64,000 nt of DNA from JACOWB01 sp964373665 (GTDB taxonomy: Archaea > Aenigmatarchaeota > Aenigmatarchaeia > CG10238-14 > SCSR01): the NCBI GenBank assembly GCA_964373665.1, contig CAYJVM010000002.1, forward strand, positions 9,383 through 73,382, given 5' to 3'. The translations under genes and the position numbers were made by a program. Below, piece after piece: positions 18,104 through 27,604 of this stretch. The notes beneath the pieces were generated by a model that worked only from the letters and a program-made list of their open reading frames with translations, made no database searches and was not told the DNA's origin. Position 1 is the stretch's first letter. Every line of letters begins with the position of its first letter.

Positions 18104-19696
18104 TCAATAAATCACTTTATACAATATATTACCATCACAACCGCCTTGGCTTAAACATTGATCTAAAGGCGGTCCGTTTTCATAGACCTTTTCAAATTTA
18201 TCCGGATTGTTTTCAAGTAGCCTGACAAAACTGATTGAATAACTTTCTCTGGAAGGTTGATCTGATAAGCTAAACTTCTGTATGAAGAGGTGAGTTATAC
18301 CGTGGGTTTTTACCACATCCACTATGTCGTCTGGATTTTCGCCAAGGCGTATATCTGCCCACCCTGGACTTACAGTTCTTTCGCATGCATATGATGCTCT
18401 ATGTCCCCAGAATGTCATTATTATGACGTCTTTTGGAAGATTTTCCTTTACCCAATCACAAGCCACGAAGAACAATGGGGAGAATTGTTTCACCTGCTTC
18501 ATAACCGCCAGTTTCGATGTGATGTTTTGGTATGAAAAGAACAAAATGACAACTATTACAACCAGAGCCAAGTATTTCTGATACTTTTCTATGAACCTGT
18601 ATAACTCAACCCAGTAATGCGAACTGATTAAGATTAACAGCGAAGACCAGAACAACATTTGGCGTGCAGTGTCCTCAACCCTATTAAATGTCACATACAG
18701 TGCATAAGCGCTTAAGGACAACATTATCAATATAATTGCACGGAATTTCTCGTCCTTTCTTGTCAGAAAAATTATAAATCCTCCAAACAAGCCAATCAAA
18801 ATAAACCACTCATTACCGTAAGCAAAATTAACATAATTCACCAATCCAAAGCTCGTTAAGCTGGCCTCCGAGCCCCCAGCTAAACTGCGAACTTCGAATT
18901 CCTTAGTCTCTTCAAAGTTTCTTATTACGCAACCTCCTGTTTCAGCCAAACCAAATGGAATGTAGCATAATGGTGTGTTATAATGGGCATAGTTTCTCAA
19001 GAAGAACCCGCCTGATACAAGCAGTACAATAATTAAAAATGCAGAATACATCTTTAGATGATGGATAAATTTCCCCTCTTTAATCAGGAGATACAAGAAA
19101 GCTAGAGGTAAAAATAATAAAACCGTGAATCCAGCCTGTTTAGTTAATATGGCCAAGCCTCCAAAAACTGCTGACAAGATCCAGTATTTTTTGCTATCTT
19201 CCTTAAGCGCTATCATGAAAGTGAAGAGAAATATAATCATGTAGAATACAAGCAATATTTCATCAAAGACCAGGATTGTATAAGTCACGAAAGATGGTAT
19301 ACCTATAAAAATCAGGGTTGCAATCAATCCAAGCTCCTTACCATACAACCTTTTCAGCAGAAGGTAAAACACAAGTCCTATAAGAGCAGCTATTAACGGT
19401 GACAGAAGTTTCAGTACGATTTCGCTTTTGAAAAAGATAAAAAGAAAGCCAGCTTCTAGTATATTGAACAAAGGCGGTCTGGCATAATTTGTTTTGTAGA
19501 CTTCTGTATATCCTAGGGGAAACCATTTTGGATATTCCAAATTTTCAGCCATCCATCTGGCCAATCCACCATGAAATCCCTCATCACCAAAGATTATGTT
19601 CGATTGTATGGATGTGTTGGCTTCTGTGATGAAAACTAGGCCGACTATGAGCAATAAGAATATTATAAAATCCCTTGAGCCCAACTGTATAACCAT
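18104..19696 (-). CDS. ArnT/PMT-like membrane glycosyltransferase (GT39/GT83 type)
   Basis: 530 residues with roughly 11-12 membrane helices and a soluble C-terminal domain. The first outer loop has IFGDEGFHGGLARWMAEN, the D-E pair typical of lipid-phosphosugar-dependent glycosyltransferases. These add a sugar from a polyprenyl-phosphate donor on the outside of the membrane. The start at 19696 is preferred over the TTG at 19711: AGATGATTCG precedes it and a TTTAAAAG box near 19735 predicts a short leader. It is the promoter-proximal gene of the pair with 17086-18099. Confidence 0.87.
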   Translation of the reverse strand: MVIQLGSRDFIIFLLLIVGLVFITEANTSIQSNIIFGDEGFHGGLARWMAENLEYPKWFPLGYTEVYKTNYARPPLFNILEAGFLFIFFKSEIVLKLLSPLIAALIGLVFYLLLKRLYGKELGLIATLIFIGIPSFVTYTILVFDEILLVFYMIIFLFTFMIALKEDSKKYWILSAVFGGLAILTKQAGFTVLLFLPLAFLYLLIKEGKFIHHLKMYSAFLIIVLLVSGGFFLRNYAHYNTPLCYIPFGLAETGGCVIRNFEETKEFEVRSLAGGSEASLTSFGLVNYVNFAYGNEWFILIGLFGGFIIFLTRKDEKFRAIILIMLSLSAYALYVTFNRVEDTARQMLFWSSLLILISSHYWVELYRFIEKYQKYLALVVIVVILFFSYQNITSKLAVMKQVKQFSPLFFVACDWVKENLPKDVIIMTFWGHRASYACERTVSPGWADIRLGENPDDIVDVVKTHGITHLFIQKFSLSDQPSRESYSISFVRLLENNPDKFEKVYENGPPLDQCLSQGGCDGNILYKVIY

Positions 19697-19745
19697 CGAA
19701 TCATCTTTCAAATAGATAATATCAAAGTTAAGCTTTTAAACTAAG

Positions 19746-20564
19746 TTATTCGCAAAGTCCCATCCAGTACCAGTTGTCCAGATGCTTTATCTTGTACCCG
19801 TATTTTTCCAGAACTTTTCTGCACGCATCTACATACTCCTGGTTCCATGCCTCAAATATGATTTTGGCCTTTCCAGATTTCAGAATGTTCTTCATTCCTT
19901 CCAAAACTTGCCTCTCGGCACCCTCCACATCAATCTTAACCAAATCAACTTTCCTGATATTAAGGTTGTCCAGTATGTTGTCCAGCGTGTCAGCCTTCGT
20001 TGTGATGTAGTTCTTAGATGTCTTTACTGCCGAAGCCAGCAATGGCTGGTCTTCGTGGCTGAAAAGTTTCAAGTCAGTCTTTTTGCTCCAGCATGCCAAG
20101 TTTAATGCAACAGCGTTACTGCAGTTATTCAAGTCCATATTTTTCTCAAGAGTTTTGAAATTTTCTGGATGAGGCTCTATCGAAATTATTTTCCCTTTAC
20201 CACCTAAACTTTTTGACATCATAACCGTATACTTTCCTATATTTGCTCCCACATCGACGAATACCCCCCTTTTTAGCGATTTGAAATGTTTCCTGAGAGA
20301 TGACTCAAAGTCTTCCGATACTACGTCCAAGTCGACATTGTCCCTACAAAAGAACAAACCATCCGAATTTTCTATCACAAAATTGTTAAAGAAAGCCTTT
20401 GGCGGTATGAGATTGCGCTTAATGAGTGCAAACGACAAGCTGTTTATTGGAAAAAAAAGCAGGTGCGTCAATGTATAAGCGAATATGTTAAGCTTATCTT
20501 GTATCTTACGTCCCTTTCTAAATCTTGTTGCGAATTCCAAGGCCTTTTCCACTTTCACAATCAT
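19746..20564 (-). CDS. FkbM family SAM-dependent methyltransferase
   Basis: 272 residues. FVDVGANIGKYTVMMSKSLG is the SAM-binding motif I at about residue 95, then ISIEPHPENF and VDLIKIDVEGAERQVLEGM, the FkbM signature. The N-terminal 90 residues carry hydrophobic segments that may anchor it. The ATG overlaps the stop of the upstream GT4 gene by 4 nt (ATGA), so translation is coupled. The likely target is a hydroxyl of the glycan. It is a distant paralogue of 1359-2237. Confidence 0.88.
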   Translation of the reverse strand: MIVKVEKALEFATRFRKGRKIQDKLNIFAYTLTHLLFFPINSLSFALIKRNLIPPKAFFNNFVIENSDGLFFCRDNVDLDVVSEDFESSLRKHFKSLKRGVFVDVGANIGKYTVMMSKSLGGKGKIISIEPHPENFKTLEKNMDLNNCSNAVALNLACWSKKTDLKLFSHEDQPLLASAVKTSKNYITTKADTLDNILDNLNIRKVDLVKIDVEGAERQVLEGMKNILKSGKAKIIFEAWNQEYVDACRKVLEKYGYKIKHLDNWYWMGLCE

Positions 20565-21640
20565 GACCCAGTTTTTAGTAATTTTTTGTACAGCTTAATA
20601 TGCCTATCGGCTATGGCAGGCCAATTTGCAATATTTCTGTAACGATTGATGTTTTTCAGGTAGTGGGAATAGTTTCTATAGATTTTTTTCACAGCTTCCG
20701 CTATTTGTTTCGAGTTTCCCACATTCACCACTAATCCACATTTTGACGCCTTAACAGTCTCTTCTATAGGGCCTTTCGTCCTAGTGACAACTACCGGGAC
20801 TTTGTAGGAGAACGCCTCATTCAGGATACCCGATTGGTAAGGTGCCCACAGGTAGGGCAATACTACAAAATTGGCCTCTTCATAAAGGTCAGATTTTTCA
20901 TCCTCGCTTATCCAACCATAGCCTATCTTTATGTTTCCCAGATTGTTTCCAGCTATCCTATCTTCAAGCGTCTTCGCATACGATGCATTTATAACCTCCC
21001 CTTTAATTACCAGATTGAAGTCAGGCAACTGTTTCATCGCGTCAATCAGGTATTCCAATCCTTTCTCAGGGTTTATTCTGCCTTGAAAAAGGATGTTTTT
21101 TCCTTTCTTCTTTGTGACGTCAAACTTGTGAAGTCCATATGGTATGTATACAGCTTCGTTTCTATCGTTGGAAATTGTGGCTATCTGACTCTTGCCATGC
21201 ACAATGGATTTGTCGGCTTTTCTTGACATCTCACCTTCAAAGTTTTTAACGAGAAAGTCTTTCACCCCCCTTGTTTCTGTATGGACTTCGTGAAATGTCA
21301 CTACTTTCTTGATGTCCAAATCCATCAGTTTTGTCAATTTCATGTTTACGGAAAGTGTCTTCAAGTGCAAGAGTGGCTTGAACTTGGCATCTAGATTCAA
21401 ATATCGTCCGCTAGTTATGTACTGGATGTGCAGGATGTTCAATCTTTCCCTTTGTATTACATCCTTGACAGTCCCAATAAAATCTCCGGCCAAGTCAACC
21501 TTATAGTCGCATTTAGATTCTCCCCATCCTATTGAAATCGCGTGGCATCTTTTCTTCAATTCGTCCAGCAAATCTTGTGAATAAAGCGCTATCCCGGTCT
21601 CGGGAAAGAATTTGCTTAAAAGGCCAACGCGGATTTCCAT
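20561..21640 (-). CDS. Family 4 (GT-B) glycosyltransferase
   Basis: 359 residues. N-terminal VGLLSKFFPETGIALYSQDL, with middle motif LFQGRINPEKGLEYLIDAM and the C-terminal donor site PYQSGILNEAFSYKVPVVVT, in which E-A replaces the first Glu region of E-x7-E. Typical length for GT4. Operon-linked to the FkbM gene. Donor and acceptor are not readable from the sequence. Confidence 0.9.
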   Translation of the reverse strand: MEIRVGLLSKFFPETGIALYSQDLLDELKKRCHAISIGWGESKCDYKVDLAGDFIGTVKDVIQRERLNILHIQYITSGRYLNLDAKFKPLLHLKTLSVNMKLTKLMDLDIKKVVTFHEVHTETRGVKDFLVKNFEGEMSRKADKSIVHGKSQIATISNDRNEAVYIPYGLHKFDVTKKKGKNILFQGRINPEKGLEYLIDAMKQLPDFNLVIKGEVINASYAKTLEDRIAGNNLGNIKIGYGWISEDEKSDLYEEANFVVLPYLWAPYQSGILNEAFSYKVPVVVTRTKGPIEETVKASKCGLVVNVGNSKQIAEAVKKIYRNYSHYLKNINRYRNIANWPAIADRHIKLYKKLLKTGS

Positions 21641-21682
21641 ATTAACAACCTATCAAATGGAAGAGACATGATGTGACACGAG

Positions 21683-22669
21683 CTAATTTTCCTTGTCTCC
21701 ATAATCTTCAAGTAAATATTTGTAGAAATCTTTTTTTGTACTTTTTAGGATTTCACATTTGTTGAAAGCCTTTTCCAGTACATCTTCCATTCCATTTTCT
21801 ATAAACTGCGGGTCAATGTTGTTCAAGTATGAGTATGCCAAAAATGTCTCTTTCGCAAAGAAATTGCTGAACAAAGAGTGTATGGTAGATGAAATAGTTT
21901 TAATTATTGCGGACTTTTTGTCTATTTTTTGTCTTCCTTCACCCCATTCCAAGAAATAAACTTTCTCCAGATCACCACCCTTATCTATAGGCAGCAATTT
22001 CGAGAGGTCCACTCTCAGATTTGGGTCGACGTACAAGTACAAAGGCGGCATTTTTGATATTACGTACTTGAATAAAAGCTTCATTCTGTTGAGAGGCGAC
22101 AGTCTGACGTTATGCACATTCTTCGAATGGAAATAAATCCCGGCCTTCTCTGGGAAAGAAAACACCCTGCCATTCTTACCAACGATTACTGTATCATCTC
22201 CTAGGACACCAAAGTTTTGTTTTGCAAGACCGAAAATCGTAGAAGATTTACCCATCTCCGACCATGCCGCTATGATGAATGCTTTGTCACCCTTTGTAAG
22301 GCCGCCTGAATGCACGAAAGTGTAGCCTTTTTGCAGAAGCTTTACCTGAATGATAAAGTCAATCATCGCATCTACGCCAAACATACTATGCGTGAATTTT
22401 GTAAAATGAAATTCAGTCCTCTTTCCGAGCAAGTCTTTTATCAACAATTTCTGTATTGGTCTTCCGTAAAACGGATATTCAAGAAAAAGGTTGCCGTCCC
22501 CACCAAAAAACTTTAAACCCAGCTTGCCGTATTTTGAAGTGTCAAAATCAAAGTTCCCCTGCTTTATTACAATGTCGACATGCTTCGGCTTGCCTTCAAA
22601 ATAGTCCGGCAATATTTTGATATTCGACTCTATGCCTATGATATCATGGATATTGTAATACATTTTCAT
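21683..22669 (-). CDS. HPr-kinase-like P-loop protein in a glycan locus
   Basis: 328 residues without a clear name. The centre looks like the P-loop core of HPr kinase/PEPCK-type proteins. There is a short strand, a Walker A of the A-x4-G-K-S form (AAWSEMGKSSTIFGLA, residue ~135), and GVLGDDTVIV about 20 residues later, in the place where HprK has its Asp pair. An FxFPEKAGIYFHSK loop follows. Such proteins occur in bacterial exopolysaccharide loci, often with asparagine-synthase-like enzymes, as here, but their role is not well defined. The C-terminal 100 residues are unrecognised. A TATA-like box near 22699 fits the start. Confidence 0.6.
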   Translation of the reverse strand: MKMYYNIHDIIGIESNIKILPDYFEGKPKHVDIVIKQGNFDFDTSKYGKLGLKFFGGDGNLFLEYPFYGRPIQKLLIKDLLGKRTEFHFTKFTHSMFGVDAMIDFIIQVKLLQKGYTFVHSGGLTKGDKAFIIAAWSEMGKSSTIFGLAKQNFGVLGDDTVIVGKNGRVFSFPEKAGIYFHSKNVHNVRLSPLNRMKLLFKYVISKMPPLYLYVDPNLRVDLSKLLPIDKGGDLEKVYFLEWGEGRQKIDKKSAIIKTISSTIHSLFSNFFAKETFLAYSYLNNIDPQFIENGMEDVLEKAFNKCEILKSTKKDFYKYLLEDYGDKEN

Positions 22670-22739
22670 CCTCTATAACTAATTCAACCAAAGGTTAAAA
22701 TACTTAGCCTTTGAGTAATTTTATCGAGTGTTTGGTTAA

Positions 22740-23906
22740 ATGAAAATAATGATATCTTCTGATCTGGCGCCACCATATTTGGGTGGCGGCGAGACTTATA
22801 CTCTCAACTTGGGCAAAGGGCTTGTTAAACTTGGACACGATGTCCATTGGTTGACTTCTAGCATACCAAACACAATGTCTGAAGACATAATGGAGGGTAT
22901 AAATGTGCACAGGGTTCCTATACTGTACCCTTCCAAATACCTTTTCCCAGGCAGGCAGTCATTTGCTTTAACGTCGATTTTGAAAGGGATAAGGTTGGCT
23001 AGGAAGATGGATATTGTTCAGATAAATACTCTTGTACCTGGTTTGACAGGTTGGATGATTTCAAAGTATGCGAAAAAGCCTTCTGTATTGTATTGCCATG
23101 AGTTCTTCAACGAACTGTGGCGTAAAATAGGACAGAACACGATTGAAAAATATCTTTATCCTCTAACCGAAAAGCTGATGTCCAAGTCGCCTTACGATTG
23201 GTTTGCATGCCCGTCTGAGTATTCGAAGACAACTCTAGAAATCAATGGCGTACCTTCAGAAAAAATAACAGTAATACCACACGGTGTTGATGATAAAGTT
23301 GATGGTAAGGTAGGTGATTACAAAAAGGAACTCGGCCTGGAAAACAACTTGATAATAGGTTATATTGGTAGGTTGTCGGTGAAGAAAACAGGACAATCAA
23401 AAAATCTGGTTACTTTACTCAAGTCTGTAAAAATTGTTTCGGAAAAAATGCCGAACGTCAAGCTAGTAATGGTTGGCTCTGGTTATGGTGAGCTTGTACC
23501 TTATATTAAGGGCCTAAGACTCGAAAACAATGTTGTATATTTGGGAAAGATACCGCAAGAAGATGTGGCAAGATTCTTTAGGATGTGTGATGTTGTAGTA
23601 TGTCCTGCATTGAGCGATGGTTTTTGCTTCCTGCTTGCTGATGCAAGCTATTATGGTGTCGCGACTGTCGGCACGAATATGGGCTCGCATCCAGAAAGGA
23701 TAGACGATAGCGTCACTGGATTTTTGTCGTCAGAAACTGCAGAAAATATAGCAGATAAAATCATCACGCTTCTAAAAGATGAAAACTTGAGGAGAAAACT
23801 GGGCTTCAATGGAGCCGAAAAATATAAAAGCTTCACTTGGGAGAAGACAGCGAAAAAGCATTTGGAGATGTATGAAAACGTTATTAAGCAAAAGGTTGAT
23901 ATTTAA
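22740..23906 (+). CDS. Family 4 (GT-B) glycosyltransferase
   Basis: 388 residues. The N-terminus MKIMISSDLAPPYLGGGETY has the glycine-rich acceptor loop. Middle motifs are IPHGVDD and IGYIGRLSVKKTGQSKNLVT; the donor site is CPALSDGFCFLLADASYYGV, where Ala-Asp replaces the common E-A. It is divergent from the HprK-like gene and 12 nt upstream of AglB, with which it is probably co-transcribed. It may add a terminal or branching sugar to the lipid-linked glycan used by AglB. Confidence 0.9.
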   Translation: MKIMISSDLAPPYLGGGETYTLNLGKGLVKLGHDVHWLTSSIPNTMSEDIMEGINVHRVPILYPSKYLFPGRQSFALTSILKGIRLARKMDIVQINTLVPGLTGWMISKYAKKPSVLYCHEFFNELWRKIGQNTIEKYLYPLTEKLMSKSPYDWFACPSEYSKTTLEINGVPSEKITVIPHGVDDKVDGKVGDYKKELGLENNLIIGYIGRLSVKKTGQSKNLVTLLKSVKIVSEKMPNVKLVMVGSGYGELVPYIKGLRLENNVVYLGKIPQEDVARFFRMCDVVVCPALSDGFCFLLADASYYGVATVGTNMGSHPERIDDSVTGFLSSETAENIADKIITLLKDENLRRKLGFNGAEKYKSFTWEKTAKKHLEMYENVIKQKVDI

Positions 23907-23918
23907 GAAATCCGAGCG

Positions 23919-26039
23919 ATGACAATGAAGGTGAAAATAGATAGAAAAGCTGCTTTGACTACCTTAGCTACTCTACTCGGTCTACTTTTAATAATTTTCA
24001 TAAGCGTGCAAATTAGATCAGGTACATTATCATCCCCCACTGTTCTAGATTATGATCCTTGGTGGTTCTATAGGCATGCGAAGGAAATTGTAGATAACGA
24101 CTATAAAATACCAAGCTGGGACCTACTAAGCTACTATCCACCTGGAAGACCTTACTCTATATATCAAGGATGGTCATTTACCATAGCATACATGTATAAG
24201 GTGCTCAACAACTTCATGACAATCGACCTTATGCAGGTAGCGAAATTGGCACCAATAATAATGGTAGCACTGACCACGATACCAGCGTTTTTGCTCGGTA
24301 GGATGCTTTCTAACAACATAGGTGGTTTGTTAACTGCGTTGTTCGCCGTTATGTCCCCTAGTTTCATCGTGGTGTCTATGGCAGGCTATGTAGACACAGA
24401 TGTTGTTGTAAACTTTTACCTTTTCCTCTCGCTTCTGGCAATCGTTACCACAATCAAATTCTCCAAAAATCTTTTGGGTTCCATACCACTCTATGCAGTG
24501 AGCGTTATTTCAATTCTTTTGTTCGCATTCAACTGGAGCGCTGGTTGGCTGCCACTGATACTTTTCACTGCATTCATCCCGGCTTTCATAGCATTCAGAA
24601 TACTTGAAGACATCATTCACCAAAGGAGGTTCAGAGTTCATTGGAAAAATCTCGTTCCTGATATAAAGTCGATAATAATACCCATTTTCATAATACTCAT
24701 CATAACAAACACCCTAGGATTCATAATTTTTCAGAGGACAATGATACAGTCCTTCATTGGTGGGTTAACTTTCACAGGCATTGGGGGTGAACCCTTGATT
24801 GTAAATATTTCCGTCGCAGAACTTCAGACAGTACAGATTTTCACCAAAGATGGTTTCCTTTCGGTCGCAAATAGAGTTGGAATACTTCCCACAATCATGA
24901 CACTTTTTGGATTGCCATCGCTTGTTGTGTACAAGATTATCAGGAGGGAAAAAATTAATTTTATTGAAATTTTCCTGTTTATGTGGACTGTGATATCATT
25001 TTATCTCATTCTGAAAGGAACCAGATTCCAGCTATTGTTCAGCACAGCAACAGCTTTGTCAGGTGGTTATGTAATTGGAAATCTATTCGGCTATCTGAAG
25101 AGCAGAAATACGGTGATTTTCGCCACGACTTTTGCTGTTATAGGAGTTCTTTTATTCACATCTATTTCATCTGCTATGCAGATAGGTCAATCATCGAGGG
25201 ATTTGGTCATCAGCCAAAACTGGTACGACGCTTTGGATTGGTTGAAGGAAAACGCCGATAAGAATTCCATGGTTGCCACTTGGTGGGATCCAGGTCATAT
25301 CATCTCAGGGTATACTGGATTGAAGAGCCATGCGGATGGTGCACATTGTTGGTATGGGGACTGCATACCATACGATCACAATATAAGAATACGTGATATG
25401 GGGAGAATCATGTCTTCAAATAATGAAGATGAATCTATAGACATTATAAGGAAATATGTGCATCTCACAGATGAACAATGCGGTTTGGCTAGAAAGACAC
25501 ACGGGACCAAGATGCCGGATGATGCGTGCAAAGACATTTCAGAAGTGTATGTATTGGCCACCAATGATTTGATAGGAAAATACTATTGGATGAGCTGTTT
25601 CGGCAGCTTCGATATGAACTTGTGGAAATCCACAGGCGGAAAGCAGTGGAAGTGCGACGGTAAAAATTACCAGATCCTTCCATTAACACGTCTGGATGTT
25701 CCAGTTTATCAATCCGGCGGCATTTCTGTAACTTTACTACAGAACGGCACTGAGGTGGTTGCTGTATTAAGTGCACCAGGTCAGGGAATCAGAAATGTAA
25801 TTGTGAAGGATTTGGTGTATTATCAAAATGGTCAAATAGTCAGATCCAATGTTTCTGGGAACGATACGCTTGATGCAATGGTTTTGATTGACCCAACTTT
25901 CAGGTCGGCTTTCCTTATGGACCCCTCGATAAGAGACTCTGTCTTTACAGACATGTTTTTCTTTGGGGGGAGCAGTCTGGAGAATTTCGAACTGGTGTAT
26001 GCAAACCCAGAAGTAAAGATATTTAAGGCGAAACTGTAG
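23919..26039 (+). CDS. aglB: Oligosaccharyltransferase STT3/AglB
   Basis: The 706-residue protein transfers the lipid-linked glycan to Asn in N-x-S/T sequons on the outer membrane face. It has about 13 membrane helices followed by a soluble domain. Visible are the first outer-loop acidic motif LDYDPWWFYRH near residue 45, the second, AGYVDTDVVVNF, near residue 150, and the sequon-binding WWDxG motif as ATWWDPGHIISGYTG at about residue 450. An ATG two codons further in (23925) is an alternative start. The glycan is presumably built by the genes to its left. Likely substrates include the secreted pilin-like proteins at 42-57 kb, which contain sequons. Confidence 0.95.
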   Translation: MTMKVKIDRKAALTTLATLLGLLLIIFISVQIRSGTLSSPTVLDYDPWWFYRHAKEIVDNDYKIPSWDLLSYYPPGRPYSIYQGWSFTIAYMYKVLNNFMTIDLMQVAKLAPIIMVALTTIPAFLLGRMLSNNIGGLLTALFAVMSPSFIVVSMAGYVDTDVVVNFYLFLSLLAIVTTIKFSKNLLGSIPLYAVSVISILLFAFNWSAGWLPLILFTAFIPAFIAFRILEDIIHQRRFRVHWKNLVPDIKSIIIPIFIILIITNTLGFIIFQRTMIQSFIGGLTFTGIGGEPLIVNISVAELQTVQIFTKDGFLSVANRVGILPTIMTLFGLPSLVVYKIIRREKINFIEIFLFMWTVISFYLILKGTRFQLLFSTATALSGGYVIGNLFGYLKSRNTVIFATTFAVIGVLLFTSISSAMQIGQSSRDLVISQNWYDALDWLKENADKNSMVATWWDPGHIISGYTGLKSHADGAHCWYGDCIPYDHNIRIRDMGRIMSSNNEDESIDIIRKYVHLTDEQCGLARKTHGTKMPDDACKDISEVYVLATNDLIGKYYWMSCFGSFDMNLWKSTGGKQWKCDGKNYQILPLTRLDVPVYQSGGISVTLLQNGTEVVAVLSAPGQGIRNVIVKDLVYYQNGQIVRSNVSGNDTLDAMVLIDPTFRSAFLMDPSIRDSVFTDMFFFGGSSLENFELVYANPEVKIFKAKL

Positions 26040-26049
26040 TGAAGTTTTT

Positions 26050-26283
26050 ATGAAAAGGCATCTTGAAAGATTGAAAGGTAGAGACAATCTGGAAACGGCA
26101 GAGAACTATTGTGTAACTGCCATAATCTTAGGAGTTATAATATTGTCTTTGGGAATCGGGCTTAATGCTATTAGCACAAAGGGGGCCACAATGCTTTTGG
26201 CTATGTTTGGAGCTGTCGTTAGTTTTCTTGCAACTATTGCACTGATTGTAGTTTGGGTAATCAGAGAATTTAAGGAGAAATGA
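26050..26283 (+). CDS. Small two-helix membrane protein
   Basis: 77 residues: a basic N-terminus (MKRHLERLKGRDN), then two hydrophobic segments at about residues 23-43 and 47-69, and a charged tail REFKEK. No recognisable family. It starts 10 nt after the AglB stop and is probably co-transcribed, so a link to glycosylation is possible but unproven. Confidence 0.65.
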   Translation: MKRHLERLKGRDNLETAENYCVTAIILGVIILSLGIGLNAISTKGATMLLAMFGAVVSFLATIALIVVWVIREFKEK

Positions 26284-26327
26284 AATCAAACCCAATAGGA
26301 AAATCAAAAAACTTCAATTAAGGTAAC

Positions 26328-26336
26328 TATTTATAC
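26328..26336 (+). promoter_or_regulatory. TATA box of the histone gene
   Basis: TATTTATAC is centred about 26 nt before the histone ATG at 26358, so the mRNA is predicted to be leaderless. There is no Shine-Dalgarno motif in the intervening bases. Confidence 0.6.
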
Positions 26337-26357
26337 CACCCGACATTAATTTTATTC

Positions 26358-26567
26358 ATGGCTAACATACTCCCAAAACTTCCTTTCGAAAGAACGTTGA
26401 AAAAAGTAGGCGCAAAGCGAGTCTCGCAAGAAGCGCTGGAAGAACTCGCAACAGTAATGGAAGACAGGTTGCTTGCAGTTGCCAAAGACGCGGTTGAGCT
26501 GGCCAAGCATGCTGGAAGGAAGACCATAATTGCCGAGGACATACGCCTCAGCAGAAAAAAGCCTTAA
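26358..26567 (+). CDS. Archaeal histone
   Basis: A 69-residue histone fold, the standard size. LPFERTLKKVGAKRVSQEAL forms helix 1 and loop 1, a long helix 2 runs through VMEDRLLAVAKDAVELAKHAG, and R-K-T-I-I-A-E-D-I leads into helix 3. It wraps DNA as homo- or hetero-oligomers. Residues typical of DNA contact (R near residue 11, K/R in RKT) are present. A second chromatin protein, Alba, is encoded at 61267-61554. Confidence 0.95.
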   Translation: MANILPKLPFERTLKKVGAKRVSQEALEELATVMEDRLLAVAKDAVELAKHAGRKTIIAEDIRLSRKKP

Positions 26568-26595
26568 TTTATTTTTAAAACCCCAAACAATACTC

Positions 26596-27600
26596 ATGAA
26601 TTCATTCGACTATCTGGTCAAAGAGTTGGAAGCCAAGTCGCATATGGAAAAGCAGGAAATTTTGGGTCACATCGACAATAAATACAATGAAATGGAATCG
26701 TTAATAACAAAGGAAGGTGCAGTTTATCTAGTGGCAAAGGAGCTAGGAATAAACCTTATGGGGGAATATAAAATGCAAATCAAAGACGTTGCACTTGGAA
26801 TGAAAAATGTGGGCATAACAGGACGGATTTTCAAGATCTCCAAAATAAACGAGTTCCAAAAATCTGGCAGGAAAGGCAGGGTGTCCAATGTTTTTCTGGG
26901 GGACAGCACAGGTATCATCAGAATTCCTTTATGGGATGATCAGGTTAAGCTAGTCGAGGATGGACTGGTGACTGTCGGCGACATAGTTAAAATCGGCAAC
27001 GGTTTCGTTAGAGAAAACATGTTCGGCGACAAGGAAATCTCTCTTGGTAAATACGGTTCGATAAACCATGTTCAAGAGTTTGTTGCACTGCCCTCAGTTG
27101 AGGAATTGTCAAACATGCTTGCAAATCCAATGCCGGAGAGAACTAGGATATCAGATCTGGTTTCCAGCGGCATTTTCGAAATCAGGGGATCTATAGTTCA
27201 GTTGTTTAAAGGGAATTATCTATTTAACATATGCCCTGTTTGTGAAAACAAGATGGCCGACAAATGTGTAGAACATGGAGGAGTACCTCCGAACCATGCA
27301 ATGATAGTTTCATTTGTAATCGACGATGGCACTTCTGACATAAGGTGCGTTTTATTCAGGGAAACTGCTGAAAGGTTTTTGCAAATCTCTTCAGAGAGCC
27401 TAGCCGAGCTGAATCCAGATCAGAGGTTTGAGATGATAAAGGACAAAGTCCTCGGAAGGGAAATGCTTTTCAGAGGAAGGGTGAAAAAGAACAAGATATT
27501 CGATAATTTGGAAATGACAGTCAACGAATTTGAAGATATAAATGCTTTGGAAGAGAGTAAAAGATTAATCAATGAAATAGAAATCATGCAAGGTGGTTAA
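26596..27600 (+). CDS. Replication protein A (single-stranded DNA-binding, OB folds plus zinc finger)
   Basis: 334 residues. Two OB-fold regions are seen: the first around KDVALGMKNVGITGRIFKIS (residues ~55-150, with GIIRIPLWDD), the second from about residue 185 (ISDLVSSGIFEIRGSIV). The second contains a zinc finger C-P-V-C...C-V-E-H at ~212-226. This is the euryarchaeal RPA plan. It coats single-stranded DNA and hands it to RadA, encoded next. The ATG at 26596 is chosen because TTTTTAAAA (26571-26579) lies about 22 nt upstream; the frame's longer version overlaps the histone gene. Confidence 0.92.
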   Translation: MNSFDYLVKELEAKSHMEKQEILGHIDNKYNEMESLITKEGAVYLVAKELGINLMGEYKMQIKDVALGMKNVGITGRIFKISKINEFQKSGRKGRVSNVFLGDSTGIIRIPLWDDQVKLVEDGLVTVGDIVKIGNGFVRENMFGDKEISLGKYGSINHVQEFVALPSVEELSNMLANPMPERTRISDLVSSGIFEIRGSIVQLFKGNYLFNICPVCENKMADKCVEHGGVPPNHAMIVSFVIDDGTSDIRCVLFRETAERFLQISSESLAELNPDQRFEMIKDKVLGREMLFRGRVKKNKIFDNLEMTVNEFEDINALEESKRLINEIEIMQGG

Positions 27601-27604
27601 TTTG

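Noticed and set aside
26530..26595. Extended N-terminus of RPA starting inside the histone gene
   Set aside because: The extra 22 residues come from the histone gene in another frame. A TATA box before 26596 supports the shorter protein.
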